A DNA stretch of 64,000 nt from Filosporella fistucella (Eukaryota > Ascomycota > Leotiomycetes > Helotiales): assembly GCA_030077755.1 (NCBI GenBank), contig JAQJZZ010000010.1, forward strand, positions 2,046,001-2,110,000, in the 5' to 3' direction. Under the pieces are notes generated by a model that saw only the letters and a program-made list of their open reading frames with translations, made no database searches and was not told the DNA's origin. Shown here in pieces: positions 45,461-56,702 of the stretch (positions are counted from its first letter, which is position 1; each line of letters opens with the position of its first letter). The position numbers and the translations under genes were made by a program.

Positions 45461-46804
45461 TAGGTGAGATCATGTGTGTAGCCAATGGGGGAAGTTAGGT
45501 TTACACTGCCTCTAAAAGTCTGATGTTGTGACTTCCGGGCTGACCTGTGTAAGATCACGTTTGTGGAACTAATGGCACCACTTCCAGCACAAGAGACTTA
45601 AATGCCAAATAGACAATCTCTAGTTACAGGCAGAATTGGCGGTGATGTCACATTTCTGCTTCCACTCCACCCTGCTAGACTTAGCGCTCTCATGTCATCC
45701 ACGATCATAACGGAGCTATTAAATTCTTTACGGTATCTGATCGAGACTTCACTAAACCCTCCTTCCATATCTAACACTATTTTCCATACCATTTGACCAA
45801 CATCTAAACTTTCATACCTGCAAGACGTTTCTTGAGTTAATCAACCTTGCTGGACATTTTATATCTGGGTTCTGGAGAGGCACGGATATTAAAGCCAAAA
45901 AGGCTACTCCTTTTGCCAATGAATCCGGGTGAAAAGAAGCAGATGGGTCTAAAGGGCCCGGAAGAGGCGGGTGAACGACAAATGACAAAGGCAAAGACCC
46001 TGGGAATCGTGATGGAGAAGTTGGCGATAAACATAGGGAGAAAGTTAGTGAGGGCTATAGAGAAGATGAAGATGAAGATGAAGATTGTGGAGATGGACGG
46101 AGAATGTTTGGAATCAGATGAGGATTATATTACATGGTGATAAAGTATTGAGTTTGAGGGATTCCTATTTCAGCTTCCAATATCGAGATGGGTATGGAAG
46201 TCACGGGCAGGCGTTGAAATATAACGTTATAAATTGTTGTTGATAGTATCGCCGCACGGACGAAACAGCACCAATTGATACCGAAGACATTAGCGGAATT
46301 AATATGAAATGTTTGAAGATGTAGGAGAGTGTGCAATGCAAGAGAACACAGAATTGTCTGGTGGGGTGAATAGCACCGACGAGAGGCGCAACTACGTGGG
46401 GATGGAGGTAAAACCTCGAGAGAAAAAGACACGAGGCCGTTAAAGCTTTGAGGACGTTCATGTAGCCGTTTGTGTCTATCGGAATGAGAAAAGCTGGTGG
46501 TAACTGAATTCGATGTCTCGCGGTTACTCCACTGATTGAAGGCATGTGAGTTTTTTCCCTGTGAAAATCGATACAGTAGCGCACGAATGTGATGTTCTAT
46601 ACTTAGGATCAGACTCCATTCTCTGCCTCACATGACAGGTAAACTACTGGGCATGGAAGCCACTTTCCAGCTTTTAGGGCTCCATGAAACCAGTCAGCAT
46701 TTGTACGTAATGATATGGAGACCCCAACTGGCCCCTTCCCGAAATAGCGTCAGTTGAGGTATTAAAAGGCGTGTTCGACACTTAATGGTTCGCTAGCAAC
46801 CACA
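45461..46804. other. Gene-poor stretch, only weak candidates
   Basis: 45,602-45,796 has an ATG-to-stop run on the plus strand (64 codons) and 45,598-45,792 one on the minus strand (MVWKIVLDMEGGFSEVSIRY); they exclude each other and neither is convincing. 45,900-46,140 contains acidic, Lys/Asp/Glu-rich sequence including a GAAGAT run that could be a decayed exon. 46,201-46,542 minus has 113 open codons from an ATG with no recognisable feature. Confidence 0.3.
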
Positions 46805-47479
46805 ATGAGTGCCTCACCTAATACCACCTCTGTTGATCCAACAAAAAAAATACCTGGATCCTTTGAGAAGTTTGAGGAGGAAATGGAGCATGATCTTCAG
46901 ACGACATCCGCGACGGAGACTCCCTATATGGCCAAGTCTACCCAGGCGAACCAAGCACCAACCTGGGACAACATGCGTGCCGCGTTCTTCTCATGGCTCA
47001 CACTAGCGGGGTATGTCGTATTTCCCGGAACTTTCACTTCGCAGACTCTCGCAGATAGCACTGGTGGAAGGATTATTCAATATACGCTTAAGAAGGGACT
47101 TCTAGTGATCGGAGGAGCCTGCTGTCTTTTTGGAACAGTTGGGACAAGCTGGTTATGGTATAAATGGCAGAACAACGCCATTTGGCTGGTTGGAAACATA
47201 TTTTTGTAAGTTTCCTGAGATTACTACAAATGACAGAGCGCTAACTGGATAATCCAAAGACCTGGGCTACTCCACTCGCTCACCGGTCTCATTACTACCC
47301 TTATCAACATCTACACCGCTCAAGGCGGGCACTGGTCCGTCACTGCCAAGGTTACGATTGTTATCATTAGTTTGTATACTGGAAATATGACCGTGCTATA
47401 TTTAGTTTACAACCACTGGATTTTAGAGAAAATGAAGACAACTCGTGATAGAGCGCTGGCTAAGCGGAATCGGACTTAG
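46805..47479 (+). CDS. Fungal integral membrane protein (multi-span)
   Basis: Join of 46805..47205 and 47260..47479; 206 aa. The cytosolic lead (MSASPNTTSVDPTKK) is followed by WDNMRAAFFSWLTLAGYVVF, a loop FPGTFTSQTLADSTGGRI, a second helix (LLVIGGACCLFGTVGTSWLW) and, across the intron, NAIWLVGNIFLPGLLHSLTG LITTLINIYTAQ and a fourth span (AKVTIVIISLYTGNMTVLYL). It ends with a basic tail. This layout is a conserved fungal membrane family of unknown function. Intron GTAAGT..CCAAAG is 54 nt. A TATTAAAAGG box lies about 40 nt before the ATG. Confidence 0.75.
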
Positions 47480-48346
47480 AAGTACTTTTGGGTGAGGACG
47501 GAGTCCCGGTAAGTGCTTTGGAATATTATAAGAAAAGGGGCTCAACTGGTTGAGATTGGATTAAAGCTTAGTTATTGTTGTAAATTGCGTTAATAAATTG
47601 AGGAAACACTGGTCGTCTGTATATAATATTGGGTGTTGCATTTCGGCCCCATTGATTTCCGGTACCTCTGCCCCAAACTCTCACTGCGGCTAGATGCACG
47701 TGTTCTGGTTAAGTCAGCCAAGTTGGACTTCGAAATGGTTCTGGGAAGTGTCTCATCGTATTAACGTCCATCCCTGCGTAACGAGAAACCCACCATGCCG
47801 AGAAAAAACTGGGGTACATCACCTTTAAACTTCATGAAATCTATATATGCACAGGCAACCCTTATATTTTTAGTATTAATTCTGTTCCATAGCCAATTCT
47901 AAACACATTAAGACCTTCCCACTAGGGAATCTTTTTATAATGGTCGTTCCCGAGCTTGATTTGCAGGATGCTTTTGTTCATCGCATGATAGTGTTCCTTC
48001 GGTATGCCTCCACCACAGTACAGTCCTTACTTCTCTGTTCATAAAAGTGTGTTACCGAGCTGTACGCATCTAATACTTTGCCAGAAATCATTTTCAAGCT
48101 TTGTGGCTGTTATGGCATGCAGATTCTTCTTAACTCGCCACGCGGATCAAGTACTTCTGACAAGGCTTCTAGCCGATCCAGATTGGCGTGCTGAAAGCTG
48201 CACCCCACTATAGTATCTGGGTAATTTCAAAGCCACATAATTATTTGTAATTTTTGCTTATGTAATTGATAACTAAGACTGTGGCTGGAACATCTGTCAC
48301 TAAAGTAGTGGTCGTAACGCTGGAGGAGACTCTTCTCTTTGAAAAC
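47480..48346. repeat. Decayed repeats, including TIR-like copy 4
   Basis: Copy of the TIR-like motif at about 47,763-47,785 (TTAACGTCCATCCCTGCGTA). The following stretch to about 47,915 matches 4,590-4,700. 48,095-48,190 matches the repeat at 4,300 and 5,125. No gene supported before 48,347. Confidence 0.55.
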
Positions 48347-49990
48347 ATGGCAACTTCTGTCCCCTCTAAACCAGAAATCCCACAACGCCCGCTGGGAAAC
48401 GTCCAAAAAAGCTTCAGGGAGTCCCTTGTGGAAGCACGGGTGCATCGCGATCGGGACCGATTCATTGCCTCTATTCGTCACGAAGATATCTGTTCCCTCG
48501 CAGCTTCACATCACAACGGCGATGCCTGCAAATTCTTCAAGCCGCCAGTTCGTGGCAGCTACAATATTTGTTACTTTGTACAGTTTCACTCTCCAATTGA
48601 TGGAGCCGGTGACAGATGGGTAGTACGCGTCCTCTGGCTCCATGTCTTGCATATGGTGGAGGAGCAAGCTTGAGACTGAGGTCGCTACAATGCAGTAAGT
48701 GTGTTCCTTTATGTGTAATAATGAAGCGATATTAATAGGCTTTTTAGGCTAATAGCTGAGAAGACGACAATTCCAATCCCCAAGATTCACGCCTACACCC
48801 TTAGCGACGAAACTAAGCCATTGTCCTCATTCCTCATACTCCAATATATCGATGGCCGGAAGCTTACCCATGCCGACCTCCGAAAGCTCTCGGACGAGCA
48901 ACGCACAACCCTATACACCTCCCTCGCTGACGTTTATATTCAGCTTCGACGGCTTGAGTTTCCCTCGATCGGCTGTCTGACCCGAGGATTGGATGGTTTC
49001 CAGGTCTGCAAGAGAACTGTCACTATCGACCTGAATATGCAAGATCTAGAAGGCCTGGCACCACGCGACATCCAGAGCCGGTACTGTGGCGGCGGTACCA
49101 CTCTTACTTCGGCCAACGAATATATTACAATGTTACTTGATGTTGCAGACAATGCTTTTGCAGGGGATCGCAGTCATATCTCGCAGGAGGAAGGGGAGGA
49201 TCGCCTCTACCATCTGCACATATTCCGCCAGCATGCCAGTGGGTGGGCTAATAACAACCTTGAGCACGGCCCATTTGTCGTTGTCCATGGGGATCTAGAG
49301 TTATTCAACTTGCTCTTCGATGAGAATATGAACATCATCGCTATTCTTAATTAGGAGTAGAGTCGAGTGGTTCCTTGCCAGTTCTTCAAGCCACCCTTGT
49401 GGCTCAATAGTACCACAATCGAAGATCTTTCCTATGGCTACAAATACAAGGATTTCCTTGCGCATTTCGACAAATTTTTGGCCGTTCTACGTGTCCTCGA
49501 ACAAGAGAAGTATGGGAACGAGATTTTAGCAAATGAATGGGAGATAGGCAAACAGAAAAGTGGGTTCATGGTTGCTAATGCTTTGGAAAACTAGACCGCG
49601 ATAGACTGGTTTGCGAACCAATGGATCAACTCGAGAGTTTATAGTGGGAAGGAAGACCTCCAACCGCGAATAAAGGAATTCATGCGAGCTAACCCTACTC
49701 GCCAAGCATTCATCGAGAGTAGGGTCTTTGGGGTAGCTCCTTTAACACCGAAGCACAATCAACCAAACGAATCTTGTAATAAATTGTTGGATCATGGCGT
49801 TCCTTCGGCATTTGATTACAAGAGGTATCTCACGCGACTCTGGAAAACGCTTATTCCATGTTATGCTCGGCCCCTTCAATTAACTATGGGGAGCCTCCTC
49901 CTCGTCGCTGGCGTATCCCTTCTATTTCGGAGGCGGGGTTTATTTCAGTTCTCGTTTTCCTTCTCGCCATATGCACATGCAACTACTTAA
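48347..49990 (+). pseudogene. APH/choline-kinase-like phosphotransferase, RIP-type damage
   Basis: Recognisable fungal APH-like enzyme: MATSVPSKPEIPQRP; NICYFVQFHSPIDGAGDRWV; then, after an intron at about 48,691-48,749, LIAEKTTIPIPKIHAYTLSD; ILQYIDGRKLTHADLR; the catalytic loop HGPFVVVHGDLELFNLLFDE. The frame is broken twice near 48,620-48,680. The metal-binding region then reads ILN-stop-E-stop (49,349-49,360), where relatives have an ILDWEW-type motif. Another TAG at 49,592-49,594 replaces a Trp. All these changes are G-to-A after T, i.e. CpA to TpA on the other strand. The C-terminus (AIDWFANQWINSRVYSGKED; EFMRANPTRQAFIE) and a final hydrophobic segment remain readable. Confidence 0.8.
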
Positions 49991-50304
49991 GCTGAATCGA
50001 CAAGACCCTCAAGATTTTTCAATTCCTCATCTACTTCCAATTTTTCCTCTTCCAAGCGGTCAATCGCGATATCCAAGGCTTCTAGCAAATCCTCATTGGT
50101 GAGAGTAGACGGTTCCTTCCCTCGTTTCCTTAAGGCGGCCGTTGATGATGATACCATGATATCCGCCGTATCTCCGTTCTCCATTGCGTTACGGATTTAT
50201 GTCATCTTGTCCTTCTTTTCCTGGATCTTCTCCTGTAGATTATCCTTCCGTCTCTGAAGGCTCTCGAGCTCATCAATACGGGCGCTTGTAATCTTAGTAG
50301 ACAT
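49987..50304 (-). pseudogene. Small coiled-coil gene with internal TAA
   Basis: 106 codons starting MSTKITSARIDELESLQRRK and ending EEKLEVDEELKNLEGLVDSA. A single TAA at 50,197-50,199 interrupts it after KKDKMT; in-frame sequence resumes IRNAMENGDTADIM. The change fits CAA to TAA (CpA to TpA). The downstream part (65 codons from ATG at 50,184) or the upstream 35 codons could still be made. Converges on the APH pseudogene with overlapping stops. Confidence 0.5.
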
Positions 50305-51195
50305 CTAGGAGAGTGGGACTTGTTAGAATGTAGATAATTGTACACCTGTTGTGATGCATACGACATACCTTTCCCTTGACGCTCGTGCGATGTAACAATA
50401 GGAGACAAGGGAAGATTCGTGATGTTGATTTGCTGGATCATAGCAATGTATTTCATAACGCAAAGTTCAACACAAAGACAGAGAGATAATGATTGCACCT
50501 CAAGCCTGTCTTGCACTGTGATGCGTTGGCACACTCTCGGTCTTAGCATCTTATCATGCTGAGTTACTGCATGTTCAACCTCAGCCACACTCAGCCACAA
50601 TCGGTCGATGGGAAAATTTTCAGCCCTAATTTTCAGGCAAAGACCGTTGAAAGTCTTTTTGGGCTGACATCCAATTCAAGCTGACAAGCTTACCCACACA
50701 TTCTCTTTCAAGAAGTTCGATGACTTATTCACAGCAGCCAATATCACCTTCGGCCAAGTTTGGTCAGCTGTGCTAAATTTCTCCAACACGAGAAAGAGAC
50801 ATCAAACCTTTGGAGATCTTGATCCTGTGCGAATTGTAAGCTCTTCCTCCACACTTCTCTGTTCCTCTTCACACAGAAGTGCATACTGATAGTCGTGAAT
50901 ACAGGCAATAACACTCTACAGCGTGATCTCTCCTAGCATAGCCTTATCTATCCGCTGCTTCATCTTCTCGTTTGGCATATACCTTAGACATCGACCTTGT
51001 TAATGGCTATTCGTCTTTCATCCGGCCTGGTGCTCCTTCGACTGGTCCCCTGACTGGCAGAATGTGCGAGAAAGCCTATAGGTTACCATACCAATTCTGA
51101 TCTGGAGTGCAACTTCACTTCTACCAATTGGGCTGACTTCTGAAGATATCTCTCTCGGAAACATACTGGAGATACTGTCATGCGATATCGTTGTA
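50305..51195. other. Spacer with a coding-like remnant
   Basis: On the plus strand about 50,665-50,838 reads as ordered protein (KLTHTFSFKKFDDLFTAANI, GQVWSAVLNFSNTRKRHQTF) up to a GTAAGC donor. After an AATACAG acceptor at about 50,905 it could continue ITLYSVISPSIALSIRCFIF to a stop at 51,002. There is no ATG upstream before a TGA, so at best a truncated or decayed gene. Confidence 0.3.
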
Positions 51196-51354
51196 CAGTA
51201 GGGTGCAATAAGTTTGAACACCGTCACCCTGCCAACGTTCTAGCGTGACTTTGTATGCGCACTTTCAGGGCTGCAGTATCCAGGCTGCGCATTTTTGAAA
51301 GCCTGTAATATCTACGCTAGTAGGGGGGGTGTTCAAACTTATTGCACCCTACTG
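51196..51354. mobile_element. MITE, 159 bp, perfect 27-bp TIRs, TA target duplication
   Basis: Left end CAGTAGGGTGCAATAAGTTT then GAACACC; the right end is its exact reverse complement. Flanked by TA on both sides (51,194-95 and 51,355-56), as for Tc1/mariner and pogo elements. No coding capacity, so it must rely on a transposase made elsewhere. Confidence 0.9.
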
Positions 51355-51798
51355 TACAAGGAGGCGATGTGGAAATGGATAGATTGTTGAGGAGCGACAG
51401 TACATGAGGTTGAAGCAGGAGGGGAAGCTATAGAGGGAGGACCGAGAAGGAAGAGTCAACAAGACACCACTGAGGACAGACGAAGGGAGGACGCAGATGC
51501 ACCGACATACATGAGTGGGAAGTGGCAATCTAATGAAGTACTGGAAAGTCGAGACATATTGGGAGACATGAGAAATGAAGGAGCTTAAAGCTGCTATGAG
51601 ACGCATATAACATTGACAGTTGGTATAAGATGATCCATTATTACTTCTATTGCGTTATGAACGCACCAGGACTAATTCTATTGCATAGTAACTAAGCGCA
51701 TACGCGATCCTGCCTTGAGAAATCTAATTCGAACCGAATGAAAGAGCAACACCTCCCTACCCTTCTTGCAACAGCAAGCTGTCGTCCACAGCCACACT

Positions 51799-53065
51799 TT
51801 AGTACATCTGCGCAACGGGTGCACTCCATTTTTCTGGTGGTATAACAATGTGTGCTAATTCTGAGACTGGCTCTGGCTCTGGCTCTGACGCTAGTTCTGG
51901 CTGGTCTGCCTCTGCAATACTCGTACGCTTCCGAGCACGTTTTTTCGTGCTCTTTCTGACCTTTTTCGCAGCACGCGCCACTTCTGGTTCTGATTCTGGT
52001 TCTTGCTCTGGCTCTGGCTCTGGCTCTGGCTGCGGGTGTGACTCACCTTCATCGAGCGCAGCACTCTTACGCTTTCGCCCACGTTTCCCTTTTCCCTTCA
52101 GAGCGTCTTTTGCAGTACGCTTTGCTCGTGCTTCCTCGATATCCTCATAACTCATTACCTTTGCCGTCCCTAGCACCACCGACCTTGTTGATCGGCGAAC
52201 TTTGGCTTCGTCATTCATTTCCATCAAGAATTTTCTTTCTACTCGAAGGAGGGCAACCTCGGCAAAGGATTCTTGGGCAGCGTTAGCGAGCTTCTCTATA
52301 TGCTTCTGTAAGCGGCCTATCCTTGTCCCATCAAGCGTATGAGTATCTTGTTGGATTACACTATACAACGACATAAGAGCTTCTGCTGACACTGGCGTTA
52401 CAGGCGATTGTATTACTACGTCTTGCGGACGAGACCCGATTCGGTAGGAGGCTTTGCTGTCTGGGTTATATGGAAACAAACCACAGGCCGCCGATGCAGC
52501 GGTTATATTTCTCTTCGTGAACGCCTTTTCCCTTGCAGGGCTATATAAAGAGGTGAAATGTTGCTTGCCGACGATATTCGTACCTGCTCGACACAGCCTA
52601 TCAACCCGGTCGCCGTAGGCTTCTTTCAAAGGTGCAAAGACTCCGACGTCACAGGGCTGGAGCTTGTGAGAACTGTGAGAGGGTAGGCGGCATAAGGTAA
52701 TATCGTTCTCGAAACAAAACTCTAAGATTTCTAGAGTCTCGTGCGTCCCGAACCACTTGGAGCTCTAAACTAATGATACAAGTGTGATGATTCTACTAAA
52801 CTATCTATGAGAAGATATACAACTATTTATGGTTGTAGCAGTTTGACTGCCTACCAGGCAGTATTCCCAGTGGCACACCTGCCTACTAGGCAGGTGACTC
52901 AACATCACGTGATCATGGGATTCAACTGAACCCGTCACAAATCAAGACCCGTGGCTTCCCGTTAGCACGTTCTTTAGTTTGGGGATCAAACACACGCTTA
53001 AGCCACTCAAAGCTGATATTCGAGTCAGTGTATCCAGATTCGGAGCGCGCATAGTGCCATTTCGG
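51799..53065 (-). pseudogene. Pogo/Fot1-type DDE transposase relic
   Basis: C-terminal half of a pogo-type transposase. Upstream piece 53,065-52,928: KWHYARSESGYTDSNISFEW, LKRVFDPQTKERANGKPRVL, ICDGF (a catalytic Asp). Downstream piece from about 52,750: GTHETLEILEFCFENDITLC, LPSHSSHKLQPCDVGVFAPL (third catalytic Asp), then KEAYGDRVDRLCRAGTNIVG, NITAASAACGLFPYNPD and a basic, Glu-Pro-rich tail with QPEPEPEPEQEPESEPE. The N-terminal HTH and first catalytic Asp are missing, and a 173-bp insertion splits the DDE core, so it is dead. Confidence 0.8.
52755..52927. mobile_element. 173-bp insertion in the transposase, GAACC duplicated
   Basis: Interrupts the codons between ICDGF and GTHETL; removing it plus one copy of GAACC (52,750-54 / 52,928-32) restores the family sequence. 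Inside are two palindromes (CTGCCTACCAGGCAG and CCTGCCTACTAGGCAGG) and CATCACGTGATCATG. The 5-bp target duplication fits an LTR-type insertion (solo LTR), but the ends are not a clean TG..CA, so the class is open. Confidence 0.6.
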
Positions 53066-53217
53066 AATCCTTAAACTTACTACTCGCCGGGCCATCAGTC
53101 GCGCGTCTCTGCTTACGCACAGCCACGAACTTACTTGAGAAACTCGTAGTGAGCGTGAGAGGAAATAGATCATCTTATTTTGAGTAAGAATCTATTTGCG
53201 GTTCCTTCTCAAACAGG

Positions 53218-53260
53218 TATAAAAGGAAGTATTTCTCCAGATGATTGAGAGTACTTCCTC
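53218..53260 (+). promoter_or_regulatory. TATA box and inverted repeat before the 53,363 gene
   Basis: TATAAAAG at 53,218-53,225, about 140 nt before the ATG, overlaps the left arm of an inverted repeat AGGAAGTA..TACTTCCT with about 20 nt between arms. The following leader is CT-rich. The hairpin could be coincidence. Confidence 0.5.
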
Positions 53261-53362
53261 ACATCTATACCATTCCACTACTCTGCACAAGACTTCGATC
53301 TATTCTATTTCTTCCGTCAGAAATTTCTCCTAACCAGCTTCATCCGATATATCTATTTCAAA

Positions 53363-53896
53363 ATGCAATACTCAATCACCGCCGCCATCCTTTTCGCTCT
53401 CGGTTCCAATATCGCCCACTGTGGCCCGTTAATTGCCCGTCAATCTAACCCTCCGACGCCCCAGGACATCGCAGACGCTCGAAACCAATGGGCATCAGAT
53501 ACCAGCAGAGTTTCACAATTTCTTTCGGTCGCGGAGTCGCTCAACTCAGGGGACCTATTCTCTCAAGCAGCAACTGCACTTGCGAACGAGAAGGATGAAT
53601 TGAACCACAAGGCTGTCCTCGATAACCGGTTTCTATTCGTTTCCAACCCCGATAAAAATCTCCAGCAAGCAAACAATGTGCTTGTCGACCAGGGTACGTT
53701 CATGGTTGTTGTCAATGGACTGCAGGCTCTAGTAGATAACGGTGTAAACATGTCGCCAAGTGATATTTCCGCCACTATTCAGTCTATCAACATGGTTAGA
53801 TGTTCACTCGTCCTTCCTTCGATTGATACCTACTTCCAAGCATCTAGCAGTAACGGTCTCACTCTCCTCGCCAATAGACCTAATAACTGTCCATAA
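53363..53896 (+). CDS. Small secreted protein
   Basis: 177 aa, single exon. MQYSITAAILFALGSNIAHC is a signal peptide; GPLIARQSN may be a pro-segment ending near Arg. The mature part is helical and polar (DIADARNQWASDTSRVSQFL; ALANEKDELNHKAVLDN; ANNVLVDQGTFMVVVNGLQA; ISATIQSINMVRCSLVLPSI), with two Cys near the end (MVRCS, NNCP) that may pair. I recognise the type as a common Pezizomycotina secreted family, but not its function. Good TATA box and leader. Confidence 0.75.
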   Translation: MQYSITAAILFALGSNIAHCGPLIARQSNPPTPQDIADARNQWASDTSRVSQFLSVAESLNSGDLFSQAATALANEKDELNHKAVLDNRFLFVSNPDKNLQQANNVLVDQGTFMVVVNGLQALVDNGVNMSPSDISATIQSINMVRCSLVLPSIDTYFQASSSNGLTLLANRPNNCP

Positions 53897-54519
53897 TAAG
53901 AGCCCAAATTTTTAGGTGCTACGCGAAAGGCTGGCAATTGAGCCTAGGAACGGGATTGAATTATCTACTTGCTTGAGTGTAGATTGATAATTGAATTTAT
54001 TTGCATTTACCCTTCTGAAACCCTTATGTCGGCTTCTGAAATGCACAAAGTGAAGTGATACCGTAAAGTCATTTAAAGGTGACAGTGCAATAGCCCAACT
54101 ATACCCGTTCAAATTTTATCAGTCATATTTGTGTACTCTTTCAGAAAAGGCGGCGGAGCCCGGCGGGTCAGTGGATCCTGTTCTGGCATCTTCGTGTTTT
54201 ATTATAGAAGGACTGAAATCACAATGCTGACATGTGAGTCGTAGCTGTCTCGAGACTGGAGGGCCAGACCAACATTGAGTAAACGAGTAAAGTTATTGAT
54301 GCTAAAATTCGAACATACCAGCGAGGACGAAGTTGGTGATTGACAAAGCTCATTGTGGATGGCACGCTTGAGGGACTTCTGCCACATCCGTTTCTTGAGC
54401 AGGGCTGAACGATCAAGCTTTTCAAGATGGTTTTGCGGCTACCATTACTCTATTCCTTTAACCAAAATCCAACCTGTCTTTTATGCTGCCGTGTTCTCTA
54501 TTTCGACAACGTCTTTCCT
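53897..54519. other. Intergenic, no feature seen
   Basis: 3' flanks of two converging genes. Several short open runs without support. Confidence 0.4.
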
Positions 54520-56298
54520 CTATTGAAGAGCCAACTTCTCCCTCTTCATGAAAGCACCGCTGACAATGCTGACAGCACCCGCGACAATAACCAGGATCCA
54601 AATCACGCCCATAGTATCTACAATAGCATCTATCGCCAACTTCTGGACATTTGGATCATCACCAGCGAGAATTGTAGACTTCGCACCCGCAAGCGCGCCT
54701 CTGAGCTCCTCGGCACTAAAACCTCGTCCTGCAAGAGCATCCCTCAACTTAATGAACCCCACGTTCTGGAAAATGATATTCGCGAGAGAGAGTGCGATAG
54801 CAGCGCTTCCGATTTGTGAGACATTCATGACGCCGGTAGCGCCGAAGATCTCCTCTGGCTTAACCTTCATAACAGCTACTGAATAAGCAACTTGCAATGA
54901 AAGGCCAGCTCCGATCGCTACCAGGGCTTCGTAGCCATATACTGCGCCAGTGCTAGTGCTAGCATCAACGGAGTGCATGAGTACCCCTCCAATTGTCATA
55001 AAGACACCGGCGATGATGTAGATGGGCATATATCGTCCGAGTACTGGAAGCAGACCACCCGCGAGCATGACGAAAAAGATCATGATGCAGATGAATGGCA
55101 GAAGGCGGATTGCTGCTTTGATCGCCGAGTCACCTCTTGTGAATTGGAAGAAGAGGGGGATGTAATAGACAGAAACGAATACACCGGCAGCAGCTGCGGC
55201 ATGGGCAATGTAAAGAAGAACGATAGTTCTGCTTTTCAGGATTTGAACGGGGAATAGTCGTCTCTCGGTAGTCGTGAAGATGCAGTAAACTTGTTGAAAG
55301 ATGTAGGCGAAAAGAAAGACTCCGAAGACGGCCCAGAGAGAAATTGGTCCGACGGAATTCCATTTCCATGTAGATCCCGAGAGGGTGCACGACAGCTGGA
55401 AGAGGGTCCAAGTGCCAGCATTAAGGAAGGCTCCAACCCAATCCATCTGCTTTAACTTTGTGGAACCAGAGACGTCGGGCTTGCCGTTGTATTTTGGAAA
55501 GAGGAAGATATACACTGGCGCAACCAAAGCGGCTAATGGAAGGTTCATGTAAAAGGCCCATCTCCATGTGGCTTTGCTTTCTGCGAAGCCTCCGCCGATG
55601 ATGGGTCCGAGAATTGCTCCTGTTCCCCAGCACAAACCGATCGCCGCATTGTAAATGGGACGCTCTTTCATGCTCGTGAAGATGGAGTTGTATGTCAAGG
55701 CACTGACGAAGGTTAGACTCGCGTCGTGATGAACTAGAGAAGGAATATGATCTCACCCAAGATACATGCCTGCACCACCTGAACCAGCAATAACTCTGCC
55801 AATAATCATGGCATTCATGGTAGGAGCTGCACCACAAACCACACTGCCAATTTCAAAGAGGAGAACACTACCAATCATGAGGTATTTGATCTCAAAGAGA
55901 GCATAACACCATCCGATGAGTAGAATCGCAGCGACAGATCCCATGGGAAATCCAATACCGACCCAAGCCAACTTCTCGATCTCTCCAAGGGATTCGAGAA
56001 TGGGCCCTTGAACATCTGCAGCAATTGTAGTATCCAGACCTAAATTTTTTTTTGATTAATTTAGGAAACATAGACCGCTTTAAAAGTACTTACCATAGAG
56101 GAGAGATCCTAGAAAGAGACCAACACAGACCAACGCCCATGCCCAACCACTAATTGGTCTTTCAAATCGCGCAGTTTTCTCTTCAGTAGCATCAAGATCA
56201 AGAAACGGGATTTTTTCAAGATCGATAGATGACTGTTGAGGGGTTGTATTTCCAGTGGCGTCCCCCGCGGTATCAGCTTGCTCAACTTTTGAAGCCAT
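54520..56298 (-). CDS. MFS transporter, TRI12/DHA2-like toxin-pump type
   Basis: Join of 56094..56298, 55757..56039 and 54520..55702; 556 aa. Cytosolic lead MASKVEQADTAGDATGNTTP, helix 1 ISGWAWALVCVGLFLGSLLY, then LDTTIAADVQGPILESLGEI. Family motifs: KLAWVGIGFPMGSVAAILLI, RVIAGSGGAGMYLGALTYNS (helix 4) and motif C GLCWGTGAILGPIIGGGFAE with SKATWRWAFYMNLPLAAL. The C-terminal helices and a basic end (FMKREKLALQ) complete a 14-helix protein. Likely exports small molecules at the plasma membrane; the substrate is unknown and no synthase gene is near. Phases at both introns are consistent. Confidence 0.85.
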
Positions 56299-56702
56299 TT
56301 TTTTTCGAATGCGATAAAGGTTTCAATAAGAGACCAAAAACTTATTAAAGGATTAAAGACGGTGACAAGTAAGTTAGGGGCTTAAAGCAAAGTAAACTGC
56401 AGATAAAAAACAAAGAGGGTTTCATGGAGGTTGAAATAAAGAACAAAGTAGAGGCAGTAGCAAGGGCTGGGAGCTAATGACAGTAGCCGAATGCGTAAAC
56501 GAATGTTCTCTCCGGACATGGAATACTGGTAGTACAGAGCTTAGCGAGGGGTAGCGAGAGGCACCAGAGGTCCAATACTCGTTCCGTGATCTTTGGAGAG
56601 CCGACAGATGATGACCTCATCTCACACCCAAATTATGGCTACATTGTGCAACTCTACATTCTTCGGCCACGGCAACCTGGTAGGGTTTGTTCCACCATAC
56701 AT

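Noticed and set aside
45847..46140. 97-codon plus frame with a Lys/Met-rich end
   Set aside because: Starts at a non-ATG codon; the acidic alternative frame is equally likely, so no gene was called.
34973..56298. Secondary-metabolite cluster suggested by two efflux-type MFS genes
   Set aside because: No polyketide synthase, NRPS, terpene cyclase, P450 or cluster regulator was seen next to either transporter.
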